NCBI GenBank assembly: GCA_965225935.1
Contig: CBDDCC010000017.1
Span: 25,752-89,751, forward strand
From: CALJXB01 sp965225935
Lineage (GTDB): Bacteria; Pseudomonadota; Alphaproteobacteria; Kiloniellales; JAKSDN01
Reading direction: 5' to 3'
DNA: 64,000 nt
Below are positions 46,729-58,100 of this stretch, one piece after another. The stretch's first letter is position 1. Every line of letters begins with the position of its first letter. Made by a program: the position numbers and the translations under genes. A model generated the notes under the pieces. That model ran no database searches and was not told the DNA's origin. It worked only from the letters and a program-made list of their open reading frames with translations.

Positions 46729-47740
46729 TGGCGGCCGAAGGCGCGAGCGTCCTTGAGGTGCGCGACCTGCGCACCTGGTTCCATACCCGCCACGGCGTCG
46801 CCCGCTCGGTCGACGGGGTGGACCTCCAGGTGGGCGAAGGCGAGATGCTCTGCATCGTCGGCGAATCGGGCTGCGGCAAGAGCGTGACGGCGCTCTCCAT
46901 CATGCGCCTGGTGCCGCCGCCGGGACGGGTGGAGAGCGGCGAGGTGCGCTTCGGCGGACGCGACCTCTTGAGCCTTTCCTTGGAGGAGATGACGGACCTG
47001 CGCGGCGAGCACATCTCCATGATCTTCCAGGACCCGACCTCCTCCCTCAATCCGGTGTTCGAGGTCGGCGCGCAGATCTCCGAGGTCTACGAGATCCACC
47101 GGCAGATGAGCCGCAAGGCCGGCGAGGCGCGTGCCGTCGAGATGCTGGAGAAGGTCGGCATCCCGGACCCCAAGCGGCGCGCCGAGGCCTATCCCCACGA
47201 GATGTCAGGCGGCATGGCCCAGCGGGTGATGATCGCCATGGCGCTCGCCTGCGAGCCCAAGCTCTTGATCGCCGACGAGCCGACCACCGCCCTCGACGTC
47301 ACCATCCAGGCGCAGATCCTCGACCTCATGCGCGCCCTCCAGCGCGAGACCGGCACCGCCACCATCCTCATCACCCACGACCTGGGGGTGGTCGCCGAGA
47401 TGGCCGACCGGGTGGCGGTCATGTACGCCGGCGAGATCGTCGAGGAGACCGACGTCAAGACCCTCTTCGAGGAGCCGAAACACCCCTACACCCAGAGCCT
47501 CCTGGGCTCGATCCCGGTGCTGGGCGAGGAGCAGCACCGCCTGGCGGTCATCCCCGGCACGGTGCCCAATCTGATCGACCTGCCCCAGGGCTGCCGCTTC
47601 GCCTCGCGCTGCCGTGCCCGGGTCGAGCACGCGCTCACCCGCTGCACCGAGGAGCGGCCGGATCTCATCCGGGTCGAGCCCGGCCACGCGGTGCGCTGCT
47701 GGCTGCACCGGGGGGAGGGGGCGCACCCGGGGGAGGGACC

Positions 47741-47744
<4 letters not shown>
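46728..47744 (+). CDS. Oligopeptide ABC transporter ATPase, DppD/OppD type
   Basis: The 338 residues have Walker A GESGCGKSVTALS, the Q-loop FQDPTSSLNP, signature MSGGMAQRVMIAMAL, Walker B LLIADEPTTALD and the H-loop THD. The C-terminal oligopeptide domain has Cys spaced as in iron-sulfur or zinc-binding OppD (GCRFASRCRARVEHALTRC). Coupled at both ends: TGATG upstream and ATGA downstream. Confidence 0.94.
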
Positions 47745-48760
<1,016 letters not shown>

Positions 48761-48781
48761 AGCGAGGTTCGGGCGGCGGGC

Positions 48782-49333
48782 TCAGCCGCCGACGTCGGCC
48801 TGCACCTTCATGGAGACGATGTGGTCGGGATCGTCGACCATGCCGCTCTGGCGCCCGGCCGGCGCCTTCTTGATCTTGTCGACCGCCTCCATGCCTTCGA
48901 CCACCTGGCCCCAGACCGTGTACTTGCCGTTCAGGAACGAGCCCTCGTCGAACATGATGAAGAACTGGCTGTCGCCGCTGTTGGGGTTCTGGGCGCGGGC
49001 CATGCCGACGGTGCCGCGCTCGAAGGGCACGTCGGAAAACTCCGCATCGATGTTCTGGCCCGAACCGCCGGTGCCCGTTCCGGTCGGATCGCCGGTCTGG
49101 GCCATGAAGCCATCCATCACCCGGTGGAAGACGATCCCGTCGTAAAAGCCGTCGCGGGTCAGCTCCTTGATGCGCGCCACGTGCTTGGGCGCCACATCGG
49201 GCAGCAGTTCGATCACGACCGTGCCGTGCTCGAGTTCCATGACGAGCGTGTTCTCCGGGTCGCCCGCGTTGGCCTTGTCCGTCAGGGTCATGATGAGTCC
49301 AATCGTCAGCAAGAGTTTCGTCAGTGCGCGCAT
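48782..49333 (-). CDS. Periplasmic cyclophilin-type peptidyl-prolyl isomerase
   Basis: The protein has a signal peptide (MRALTKLLLTIGLIMTLTDKANA) and a complete cyclophilin domain (LPDVAPKHVARIKELTRDGFYDGIVFHRVMDGFMAQTGDPTGTGTGG, then NPNSGDSQFFIMF and YTVWGQVVEGMEAVDKI). The active-site residues of the FHR, QTGDP and SQFFI blocks are present. It should assist folding of exported proteins. The ATG at 49333 is chosen because the signal peptide starts there; frames further upstream are unsupported. Confidence 0.9.
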   Translation of the reverse strand: MRALTKLLLTIGLIMTLTDKANAGDPENTLVMELEHGTVVIELLPDVAPKHVARIKELTRDGFYDGIVFHRVMDGFMAQTGDPTGTGTGGSGQNIDAEFSDVPFERGTVGMARAQNPNSGDSQFFIMFDEGSFLNGKYTVWGQVVEGMEAVDKIKKAPAGRQSGMVDDPDHIVSMKVQADVGG

Positions 49334-49379
49334 GGCGGTCGTGGATCCTCTGTTGCGGCGTGCCGGGGGGAAAGGCCGG

Positions 49380-50591
49380 TCAGGCCATGGCACGCTTCAG
49401 GTTTTCGTCCAGCTTGTCCATGAACTGGCCGGTGGTGAGCCACTTCTGGTGCTCGCCGATGAGCAGGGCCAGGTCCTTGGTCATGTCGCCCGACTCCACC
49501 GTGTCGATGCAGACCTGCTCCAGCGCGTTGGCGAAGCGGGTGACATCGGGCGTCTCGTCGAACTGGCCGCGATAGTGCAGCGCCCGGGTCCAGGCGAAGA
49601 TCGAGGCGATGGGGTTGGTGGAGGTCTCCTTGCCTTCCTGATGCAGGCGGTAGTGGCGGGTTACCGTGCCGTGGGCGGCTTCGGCCTCGATGGTCTTGGC
49701 GTCCGGGGTCATCAGCACCGAGGTCATAAGGCCGAGGGAGCCGAAGCCCTGGGCGACCGTGTCCGACTGCACGTCGCCGTCGTAGTTCTTGCAGGCCCAG
49801 ACGAAGCCGCCCGACCACTTGAGGGCGGCCGCCACCATGTCGTCGATCAAGCGGTGCTCGTAGATGATGCCCTTCTCCTCGAAGGCCGCCTTGAACTCAT
49901 TGTCGAAGACCTCCTGGAAGAGGTCCTTGAAGCGGCCGTCATAGGCCTTGAGGATGGTGTTCTTGGTCGAGAGATAGACCGGCCAGCCGAGCGACAGGCC
50001 ATAGTTGAGGCAGGCCCGGGCGAAGCCGCGGATGGATTCGTCCAGGTTGTACATGCCCAAGGCGACGCCGCTCTCGGGAAACTCGAAGATCTCCCGTGTC
50101 ACCGGCTCGCCGCCGGCGGGCTCGAAGGTGATGGTGAGCCTGCCGGGCCCCGGCACCAGGAAGTCGGTGGCCCGGTACTGGTCGCCGAAGGCGTGGCGGC
50201 CGATCACGATGGGCTCGGTCCAGCCCGGCACCAGGCGCGGCACGTTCTTCATGATGATGGGCTGGCGGAACACGGTGCCGCCCAGGATGTTGCGGATGGT
50301 GCCGTTGGGCGAGCGCCACATCTTCTTCAGGCCGAACTCCTCGACCCGGGCTTCGTCGGGAGTGATGGTGGCGCACTTGACGCCGACGCCGTGCTCCTTG
50401 ATGGCGTTGGCCGCGTCGATGGTGATCTGGTCGTCGGTCTCGTCGCGGCTCTGGATCGAGAGGTCGTAGTAGGCGAGCCCGATGTCCAGGTAAGGCAGGA
50501 TCAGCTTCTCTTTGATCATCGCCCAGATGATCCGGGTCATCTCGTCGCCGTCGAGCTCGACGATCGGGGTCTTGACCTTGATCTTGGCCAT
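49380..50591 (-). CDS. icd: NADP-dependent isocitrate dehydrogenase
   Basis: The 403-residue TCA-cycle enzyme is of the eukaryote-like (type II) NADP-ICDH group used by alphaproteobacteria: MAKIKVKTPIVELDGDEMTRIIWAMIKEKLILPYLD, KKMWRSPNGTIRNILGGTVFRQPII, then GGFVWACKNYDGDVQSDTVAQGFGSLGLMTSVL and AAHGTVTRHYRLHQEGKETSTNPIASIFAW. It is complete. GGAGAG lies upstream of the ATG at 50591. Confidence 0.97.
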   Translation of the reverse strand: MAKIKVKTPIVELDGDEMTRIIWAMIKEKLILPYLDIGLAYYDLSIQSRDETDDQITIDAANAIKEHGVGVKCATITPDEARVEEFGLKKMWRSPNGTIRNILGGTVFRQPIIMKNVPRLVPGWTEPIVIGRHAFGDQYRATDFLVPGPGRLTITFEPAGGEPVTREIFEFPESGVALGMYNLDESIRGFARACLNYGLSLGWPVYLSTKNTILKAYDGRFKDLFQEVFDNEFKAAFEEKGIIYEHRLIDDMVAAALKWSGGFVWACKNYDGDVQSDTVAQGFGSLGLMTSVLMTPDAKTIEAEAAHGTVTRHYRLHQEGKETSTNPIASIFAWTRALHYRGQFDETPDVTRFANALEQVCIDTVESGDMTKDLALLIGEHQKWLTTGQFMDKLDENLKRAMA

Positions 50592-50743
50592 GGATCTCTC
50601 TCCTGCCCGCTAGCGAACCTGCCCTGGAAGGGGATCGGGCGCCGGCCGGCGCCCTCTCGGCACTGACGCGGCGGACAATAGCAAGCTGGCGCCGGGGCGC
50701 AAGATCGCCCGGGCCGGCGTCTCGCCGCCGTCGCGGAGCGCCC

Positions 50744-51328
50744 TCAGATCCGTGCCTTGCGGTCGGCGATCTCCGGCTCGGGGGCCGCTCCGAGCGTCTC
50801 GAACACGCCGGTCACGTCCTCTACCACGGTGAAAAGGCCTCGGTGCTCCGGCCGCACGTAGCCGTGCTCGGCCTGGTGCGCCACCAGGTCCAGGAAGGGC
50901 CGCCAGAAGCCCCCCTGGTCGAGCAGCACGATGGGCTTGTCGTGCAGGCGCAGCTGCTTCCAGGTGATGATCTCGACCGCCTCGTCCAGGGTGCCGAGCC
51001 CGCCCGGCAGGACGCAGAAGGCGTCCGCCAGCTCGCACATGCGGGCCTTGCGGCTGTGCATGGAGTCGACCACCTCGAGCCGGGTGAGGCCGCCGTGGCC
51101 CACCTCCCAGGCCTGCAGATGCTCGGGGATGACGCCCACCGCCTCGCCGCCGGCGCCGAGCGCGGCGTCGGCCACCACACCCATCAGGCCGACCCGGCCG
51201 CCACCGAAGACGATGCGGATGCCGCGCCGGGCGGCCTCGCGCCCCAGCTCGCCGGCCCAGTCCCGGTGCTGCGGGTGGCCCCGGTCCGAGGAGCCGCAGT
51301 AGACGCAGAGGGCTTCGATCTCGGCCAT
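50744..51328 (-). CDS. LOG-family protein (TIGR00730-type cytokinin riboside 5'-monophosphate phosphoribohydrolase)
   Basis: The 194 residues begin MAEIEALCVYCGSS and have a Rossmann-like fold, with the LOG motif PGGLGTLDEAVEIITW and an upstream Arg in MHSRKARM. These residues define nucleoside 5'-monophosphate phosphoribohydrolases formerly annotated as lysine decarboxylases. The ATG at 51328 has AAGGAG 8 bases upstream. It is upstream of icd in the same direction, 152 bases apart, and may be separately transcribed. Confidence 0.88.
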   Translation of the reverse strand: MAEIEALCVYCGSSDRGHPQHRDWAGELGREAARRGIRIVFGGGRVGLMGVVADAALGAGGEAVGVIPEHLQAWEVGHGGLTRLEVVDSMHSRKARMCELADAFCVLPGGLGTLDEAVEIITWKQLRLHDKPIVLLDQGGFWRPFLDLVAHQAEHGYVRPEHRGLFTVVEDVTGVFETLGAAPEPEIADRKARI

Positions 51329-51579
51329 TTCGCCCGCTCCTTGCTCGACCGTCGGGCGTGTCCGGGCCCGCCGCCCCGCTGTTAGCCCATTCCAACCGGC
51401 GAGGAAAGAGCGGGACGGAGGCCCCGGCACCGGTCGACGCCCAGGCCGACGACCGGGCCTGCCCCGTCCGACGGCTTCATTGCGACTCGGTCAAGGTCAT
51501 ATTACGCTTGTACGCAAGGATAGGTTTTGAAAGGCTGCCGCCCGGCTCAGGCCTCGCAGCGGCAAAGGAGGTCCCCGAC

Positions 51580-53403
51580 GTGCAACGCGGCTTGGTCGCG
51601 GGTGTCATCGTCGTCGTTGTGGCGGTTGCAATTGCGGCGTTTTTTCTGACCGGAAGCGAGGACTCCCCCGTCTCCGAAGGGGGCGGGACCGCCGAGACCG
51701 CGGCCACGGCCGCGACGACCGGCCAGACCGCCGGCCAATCGGGGGCGGAGCCGGCCGCGTCTCAGGGCGCCGCCCAGGGTGAGTCACAGGAGTCCACCGC
51801 ACAGACCCAGACCCAGACAACGGGGACCCAGACCACCGGGACCGGGAGCTCTGGGACCGAGAGTCCCGGGACCCAGGCCGGCGAGCCGGGGCAGGTGGTG
51901 ATCCGGGAGGTGGTGCGAGCGACCACCGAAGGCGCCCAGGCCGAAGGTACCGCCGAGGTGCCCGCCTCGGCCGAAGGCGTCTCCACCCAAGGCGGCTCTA
52001 CCCAAGGCACCTCTACTCAGGGCGCCTCTACTCAGGGCACTTCGACCCAAACGACCTCGACCCAGGGCGGTGCGAGCCAAGGGACGGCGGGCCAGGCCGA
52101 GACGATGGTCCAGCCGACTGAGGGCGGCGACGCGGGCGCCACGGCACCCGAAAGCGTGCAGCCGTCCGAACCCGAGGCGTCGGCCGAGGCCGGAAGCGGG
52201 ACCACCGTCTCGGGCCAGGCCGCCACCAGCGCGCCGTCGTCCCAGTCCCAGTCCCAGTCCGAGACGGGTCAGGACACCACGGCCGGAACCTCGGGCACTG
52301 CCGAGAGCGGTGCGGGCGCCGCGACCGCGACGCAGCCGGCGCCCGAGTCCCAGTCGATGGCCCAGACGGTGCCGGAGGCCGGCGACGAGTCGGCGTCGGC
52401 GGGCGCCTCATCGGGGACCCAGACGGCGGCCTTGCCGCCGGACGCGGCGCCCAAGCCCATGTCCCCGCTCTTCGACATCGTGCGGGTCGAGCCCAACGGC
52501 GACGCGGTCATCGCCGGCCGAGCCGAGCCGGGCAGCATCGTCATCCTGCTGGACGGCGAGATCGAGATCGCCCGCGTGGTCGCCGACTCGGTCGGCGCCT
52601 GGGTGATCATCCTGGACCGGCCCCTGAGACCGGGCGACCACCAGCTCGGCCTGCGCGCGGAGCTGCCGGACGGCACGGTGGTGCTTTCGGAGACCCTGGT
52701 GATCGTCTCGGTGCCGCAGCCCTCCATCGCGGTCGCCGAGGCCGAGCCCGAGGCGCAGTCCGGCGCAACCGGCGAGTCCGGCGGTGCGGCCGGGGCAGAA
52801 GGGCAGACGGAGGCGACCGGCGGCGCTTCGGCGGCCTCGGAGGGCCAGGTCGCGGCCGTGAGCGAGCCGGAGGTGCCGCTCACCGTGGAGATGCCGCGAG
52901 ACGACCTGGGCGCCACCCGGATCCTGCAGCAGCCGACAGGCGACGGGCTGCGCGACCGGGCCTTGCTGCTGAACGCCGTGGACTACAACGCCGACGGCTA
53001 CATCGTCGTCAGCGGCCAGGCCGATCCCGGCTCTCGGGTCATCGTCTACCTGGACGAGAAGCCGCTCGGCACGGCCCTGGCCGACGCCAACGGGCGCTGG
53101 CAACTGGCGCCGCCGGAGCCGGTGGCCTCGGGCCTGCACCGCCTGCGGGTCGACCAGGTGGACGAGAAGGGCGACGTGCTGGCCCGGGTCGCGACCCTCT
53201 TCTCGCGGGCCGAGCTGGCCGGCGGCTTCCCCGAGAACCGCTACGTCATCGTGCAGCCGGGCAACAGCCTGTGGCGCATCGCCCGGCGCACCATGGGCCA
53301 CGGCATCCACTACAGCGTGATCTTCGACGCCAACGACGAGCAGATCCAAGACCCCGACCTGATCTATCCCGGCCAGATCTTCGTGTTGCCCAGCACCCAG
53401 TGA
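51580..53403 (+). CDS. LysM cell-envelope protein with a low-complexity stalk and two Ig-like domains
   Basis: The 607 residues start with a TM anchor (residues 5-23, LVAGVIVVVVAVAIAAFFL). A roughly 270-residue Ser/Thr/Gln/Gly stalk follows, including tandem STQG(G/T/A) units at about 135-168. Two Ig-like beta domains lie at about 303-385 (VIAGRAEPGSIVILLDGEIEI) and 465-545 (VVSGQADPGSRVIVYLDEKPL). A C-terminal LysM (YVIVQPGNSLWRIARRTMGHG, about 555-604) binds peptidoglycan. The GTG at 51580 has AAAGGAGG 8 bases upstream and puts the TM segment at the N-terminus. It should link the inner membrane to the wall. Confidence 0.85.
   Translation: MQRGLVAGVIVVVVAVAIAAFFLTGSEDSPVSEGGGTAETAATAATTGQTAGQSGAEPAASQGAAQGESQESTAQTQTQTTGTQTTGTGSSGTESPGTQAGEPGQVVIREVVRATTEGAQAEGTAEVPASAEGVSTQGGSTQGTSTQGASTQGTSTQTTSTQGGASQGTAGQAETMVQPTEGGDAGATAPESVQPSEPEASAEAGSGTTVSGQAATSAPSSQSQSQSETGQDTTAGTSGTAESGAGAATATQPAPESQSMAQTVPEAGDESASAGASSGTQTAALPPDAAPKPMSPLFDIVRVEPNGDAVIAGRAEPGSIVILLDGEIEIARVVADSVGAWVIILDRPLRPGDHQLGLRAELPDGTVVLSETLVIVSVPQPSIAVAEAEPEAQSGATGESGGAAGAEGQTEATGGASAASEGQVAAVSEPEVPLTVEMPRDDLGATRILQQPTGDGLRDRALLLNAVDYNADGYIVVSGQADPGSRVIVYLDEKPLGTALADANGRWQLAPPEPVASGLHRLRVDQVDEKGDVLARVATLFSRAELAGGFPENRYVIVQPGNSLWRIARRTMGHGIHYSVIFDANDEQIQDPDLIYPGQIFVLPSTQ
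51984..52083 (+). repeat. Coding tandem repeat (Ser-Thr-Gln-Gly) in the LysM protein
   Basis: Units of 15 bases of the form TCTACCCAAGGCNNC are repeated about seven times with synonymous and conservative changes. They encode STQGG, STQGT or STQGA. Copy number may vary and stalk length with it. Confidence 0.75.
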
Positions 53404-53478
53404 CGCCGGGCCGATCGTCCGCCGCCGACGGCCCGCCGGAGCTTCGGCAGGCCCCGGATCCACCCTTTTGGGGGCGCC

Positions 53479-53508
53479 TTGATCTTCCGGACGGCCCACG
53501 CCTATGTA
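53479..53508 (+). promoter_or_regulatory. Possible promoter of psd-pssA
   Basis: TTGATC (53479-53484) and TATGTA (53503-53508) are separated by 18 bases, about 95 bases before the psd ATG. A short dyad (ATGAC-TC-GTCAT, 53513-53524) lies just downstream of the -10. Confidence 0.4.
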
Positions 53509-53603
53509 TAGCGATGACTCGTCATACCGACCGCGCCCGCCATGGCCAGATCGGCCGCTGAGCCGAGGCGGATCGCACCGCGCCGCAACCCTCCAGATCC
53601 TTC

Positions 53604-54311
53604 ATGAACAGACCCACTGACTCCGCCCTCGAATCGGTGCTGGTGCCCATCCACCGGGCCGGCTGGCCGTTCGTCGGCGGCTTCGCCGCCACCGCGGTGG
53701 TGCTCGGCTTCCTCTGGACGCCGCTCTTCTGGATCGGCCTGGTGGCCACCTGCTGGTGCGCCTACTTCTTCCGCGACCCGCCGCGGGTGACGCCGGTGCG
53801 TCCGGGCCTGGTGGTGAGCCCCGCCGACGGCCGGGTGCAGATGATCGCCGAAGCGGTGCCGCCGCCCGAGCTGGAGCTGGGCGAGGCGCCCCTGACCCGG
53901 ATCAGCATCTTCCTCAACGTCTTCGACGTGCACGTGAACCGGGTGCCGGTGGACGGCCGGGTGGTCGCCGAGGCCTACCGATCCGGCACCTTCGTCAATG
54001 CGTCCCTCGACAAGGCCTCGGAGGAGAACGAGCGCCAGTGCGTCTGCCTGGAGACGGAAGACGGCCGGCGCCTCGGCGTGGTGCAGATTGCCGGGCTGGT
54101 GGCGCGGCGCATCGTCTGCGACCTCGAGGCCGGCCAGACGGTCAGGAGCGGGGAGCGCTTCGGCCTGATCCGCTTCGGCAGCCGCGCCGACGTCTACCTG
54201 CCCGAGGGCGTCCAGCCGCTGGTCGCGGTCGGCCAGCGGGCGGTCGGCGGCGAGACCGTGCTGGCGGACCTCACCTCCGACGAGCCGGCGCGCGCAGGCG
54301 AGGTGCGCTGA
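53604..54311 (+). CDS. psd: Phosphatidylserine decarboxylase (short, archaetidylserine-type)
   Basis: This enzyme converts phosphatidylserine to phosphatidylethanolamine and matures by self-cleavage to a pyruvoyl enzyme. The 235 residues have a hydrophobic N-terminal part (VGGFAATAVVLGFLWTPLFWIGLVA) then RDPPRVTPVRPGLVVSPADGRV, ISIFLNVFDVHVNRVPVDG and the cleavage site GS in LIRFGSRADVYLP (about 190). Cleavage before that Ser would give the alpha chain. The stop shares one base with pssA, so the two steps of PE synthesis are coupled. Confidence 0.93.
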   Translation: MNRPTDSALESVLVPIHRAGWPFVGGFAATAVVLGFLWTPLFWIGLVATCWCAYFFRDPPRVTPVRPGLVVSPADGRVQMIAEAVPPPELELGEAPLTRISIFLNVFDVHVNRVPVDGRVVAEAYRSGTFVNASLDKASEENERQCVCLETEDGRRLGVVQIAGLVARRIVCDLEAGQTVRSGERFGLIRFGSRADVYLPEGVQPLVAVGQRAVGGETVLADLTSDEPARAGEVR

Positions 54312-55189
54312 TGGCCCGTCAGGGCAAGCGGCGCCTGGGCGCCCATTCGATCAACCGGCTGATCCCCAACAGCCTGACCCTGCTGGCGCTCTGCGCCGGG
54401 GTGACGGCCATGCGCTTCGCGGTCGAGGGCCTCTGGGACCGGGCGGTGATCGCCATCGCCGTCGCGGCGGTGCTGGACGGGCTGGACGGGCGCATCGCGC
54501 GGGCGTTGGGGGCGGCTAGCCGCTTCGGCGCCGAGCTCGATTCCCTCTCGGACTTCGTCTGCTTCGGCGTGGCGCCGGCCATGGTGGTCTACATGTGGAG
54601 CCTGCAGGAGGCCGGCGGCCTCGGCTGGGCGATCTCGCTGCTGTTCGCCGTCTGCTGCGGCCTGCGCCTCGCGCGCTTCAACGTGGCCCTCGACACCAGC
54701 AGCACACGCCCGGCCTGGACCCGGGACTTCTTCGTCGGCGTGCCGGCGCCGGCCGGCGGCGGCCTGGCGCTGCTGCCCCTCGTCTTCGGCCTGCAGTCCG
54801 AGGCGGGCATCTTCTCCTCGCCCTGGATCAACGGCGCCATGCTGGCCATCGTCGCCGCCCTCATGGCGAGCCGGGTGCCGACCTTCTCCTTCAAGCGCCT
54901 GACCGTGCCGGGCCGCCAGGTGGTCTTCGTGCTGCTCGGGGTCGGCGCCTTCGCCGCCTTCCTCATCAGCACGCCCTGGGTGACCCTGGGCGTCTCCGGC
55001 CTCGCCTATATGGCGAGCATTCCCTATGCCAGCATGGTCTACCGGCGCAAGGAGCGCCTGGGCGGCCCGCTCGAGGAGGCGCCGGAGCCGGCCGTCGAGG
55101 GCCTGGCGGAGGACGACCCGGACGAGGACGCGCCGGAAGAAAACGAGCAGCCGGAGAAGAAACCGCCAGAGGAGAAGTCCGGGGCCTAA
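54311..55189 (+). CDS. pssA: CDP-diacylglycerol-serine O-phosphatidyltransferase
   Basis: The 292-residue integral membrane enzyme makes phosphatidylserine for Psd. The CDP-alcohol phosphotransferase motif is present as DGLDGRIARALGAASRFGAELDSLSD. About eight TM helices follow the N-terminal LIPNSLTLLALCAG. The C-terminal tail (about 255-292) is highly acidic with Pro and Lys and is probably disordered. It ends 3 bases before the convergent RND gene stop. Confidence 0.93.
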   Translation: MARQGKRRLGAHSINRLIPNSLTLLALCAGVTAMRFAVEGLWDRAVIAIAVAAVLDGLDGRIARALGAASRFGAELDSLSDFVCFGVAPAMVVYMWSLQEAGGLGWAISLLFAVCCGLRLARFNVALDTSSTRPAWTRDFFVGVPAPAGGGLALLPLVFGLQSEAGIFSSPWINGAMLAIVAALMASRVPTFSFKRLTVPGRQVVFVLLGVGAFAAFLISTPWVTLGVSGLAYMASIPYASMVYRRKERLGGPLEEAPEPAVEGLAEDDPDEDAPEENEQPEKKPPEEKSGA

Positions 55190-55192
55190 GCC

Positions 55193-58100
55193 CTACTCCG
55201 CGGCGTGAGGCAGGCGGGCGGCGGCCCCGTGGGGCGCCTCGGCCCCCGGCCGGGAGCGGTCGCGCCGCCGCCGGCGCCAGGCCGCGACGTTGGCCCGCAG
55301 CATGAGGGCGCAGGGCGTCACCAGAAGCGTCAGTACCGTCGCGAAACCCAGCCCGAAGACGATGGCCGTGGAGAGCTGCCGCCACCACTGGGTCGAGGGA
55401 CCGCCCACCTCGACGGCGCGGGAGAAGAAGTCGATGTTGACCGCCAGCACCATGGGCATGAGCCCGAGGATGGTGGTGACGGTGGTCAGCAGCACCGGGC
55501 GCAGGCGCTGGGCGCCGGTGCGCAGGATCGCCTCCATGGGGTCGGCCGTGGTCCGCTTGACGCGGTCGAAGGTGTCGATCAGCACGATGTTGTTGTTGAC
55601 CACGATTCCGGCCAGGGCGATGACGCCGATGCCCGACATGACGATGCCGAAGGGCTGCCCCGTCACCAGCAGCCCGATCATCACGCCGATGGTCGACATG
55701 ATGACCGCCGAGAGGATGAGGAAGGCGGAGTAGAAGCTGTTGAACTGGGTGACCAGGATGATCGCCATGAGGAAGAGGGCGACGGCGAAGGCCTTGCCGA
55801 GGAAGTCCTGGGCGGCCTTCTGCTCTTCGTCCTCGCCCTTGAAGGTGATGCCGACCCGCGGGTCGAGGTCGGCGCCGGCCAGCCAGGCGCGCACCTCGCG
55901 CACCTTGTCGTCGGGCAGCAGGCCGGGCTCGAGGTCGGCCCTCACCGTCATGACCCGCTTGCCGTCGTTGCGGCGCAGCAGGTTGACCTTGGGCCGGGCG
56001 TGGCGCTCCACGAAGCTGGAGATGGGCACCAGCCCAGAGGCGGTCTGGACCCGGATGCGGTCGAGCTGGGCCAGGTTGCGGTAGCGCTCGGGCAGGCGCA
56101 CGACGATGTCGATCTCCTCGTCGCTGTCGTCGGCCCGGTACTCGCCCAGGCTCATGCCGTTCGTGATCATGCGCACGTAGCCGCCGATCAGCGAGATGTC
56201 GGCGTCGAACTTGGCGGCCTGCGCGCGGTCCACCTCAATCTCCCATTCGATGCCGGGCACCGCGCGGCCGTCCTCGACGTCGACGAAGCCGCCGATCTCG
56301 GCGAGCCCCCGGTTGATCTTCTGAGCCGTGGCGTCGATCAGCGCGGGGTTGTCGGCGCTGATCTCGATCTGCACCGGCTTGCCCACCGGCGGGCCCGACT
56401 CCTCCTTTCGGGCCTCGATCAGGATGCCGGCGAGATCGGCGGTGCGCCGCCGGATCTCGCTGAGGATCTCGTCGGCCGGGGGCCTGAGCTCCCAGTCGGT
56501 GAACTCCAGCTGCACGGTGCCGATCACGTCCTCCGGCTCGTCGCGCTCGACTCCCGAGGCGGCCATGCTGCGGGTATAGATGGCGTGGAAGGACCCGGTC
56601 TCGCGCTGCAGCTCGAAGATCCGCTCCTCGACCTGGCGCAGCAGGTCGTCGCGCTCGAAGATCGAGAGGTTGCCGCGGGCGTGGATCTGCAGGAGGGCGT
56701 TGTCCGGCTCCACGTCCGGGAAGAACTCGACCCCCTTGCCGTACATCTGATAGGCCGCCTGCACTCCGATCAGGAGGGCGACCGCCAGGGCGAGGATCTT
56801 GGCCGGGTGACGCAGCGCCGCGCGCAGCACGCGCACGTAGACGCCGGTGGCGCCCGGGACCCGGGTGAGGTCCCCGTGCTCGCCGGCCGCCAGCGCCCGC
56901 ATGGTGCGCTCGTCGGCGCCGCCGCCGGCCTTGCCCAGGAGGGTGCCCAGGGTCGGGACGAATATGAGCGCCATGATCAGCGAGGCGCTCAGCGTCGCCA
57001 CCAGGGTGATCGGCAGGTACTTCATGAACTCGCCCACCATGCCCGGCCAGAAGACGAGCGGCAGGAAGGCGGCGAGCGTCGTCGCGGTGGCGGCGATGAT
57101 CGGCCAGGCCATGCGCTTGGCGGCGAGCGCGTAGGCCTCGCGGCGGTGCAGGCCCTCGCTCATCTTGCGGTCGGCGTACTCGGTCACCACGATGGCGCCG
57201 TCCACCAACATGCCGACGGCCAGGATCAGGCTGAACAGCACCACGATGTTGACGGTGAGCCCGAAGGCGGCGAGCACCAGGATGCCCGAAAGGAAGGAGC
57301 CGGGGATGGCGATGCCGACCAGGCCGGCGCTGCGCAGGCCGAGGGCCGCCACCACCACCACCATGACCAGCAGCACGGCGCTCAGCACGTTGTTCTGCAG
57401 GTCGCTCAGCATGGAGCGGATGTTGCTGGACCTGTCCTGGCTGTATGTCACCACCACGTCGTCCGGCCAGGCGGTGCGGGCCTGCTCGACCACGGCGCGC
57501 ACGTCCTCGATGGTGCCGATGATGTTCTCGCCGGTGCGCTTGGAGACCTCGAGGGCGATGGCCTGCCGGCCATTGATTCGGGCCATGCCCTCCGGGTCCT
57601 TGAAGGTCCGGCGCAAGGTGGCGATGTCGCGGAAGCGGACCACCGCGTCGTCGTTCGCCTTGACCGGCATGTTGAGGATGTCCTCGACGCTGCCGAAGAG
57701 GCCCGGCAGCTTGATGGCGAAGCGGCCCTCGCCGGTGTCCAGGCTGCCCGCCGCCACCACCCGGTTGGAGCGCTGGACCGTCTCGATCAGTTCCGTGGCG
57801 TTCAGGTTGTAGCTCTCCAGCACCAGGGGCTCGACCACCACCTCGATCAGCTCCTCCCGGTCGCCGGCGATGTTCGCCGTGAGTACCTGAGAGAGGCCCT
57901 CGATGCGGTCCTGCAGGTCGCGCACCAGATGCAGCAGGGTGCGCTCGGGCACGTCGCCGGAGAGGGTCACCACGAGCACCGGGAAGAGGCTCAGGTTGAT
58001 CTCGTGCACGGTCGGCTCGTCGGCGTCCTCGGGCAGCTCGGGCTTGGCGAGGTCGACCTTCTCGCGCACGTCGGCCAGCGCCGCGTCGGCGTCGAAGCCG

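Noticed and set aside
51984..52083. CRISPR-like direct repeats
   Set aside because: Fifteen-base in-frame units encoding STQG within the LysM protein stalk, with no spacers.
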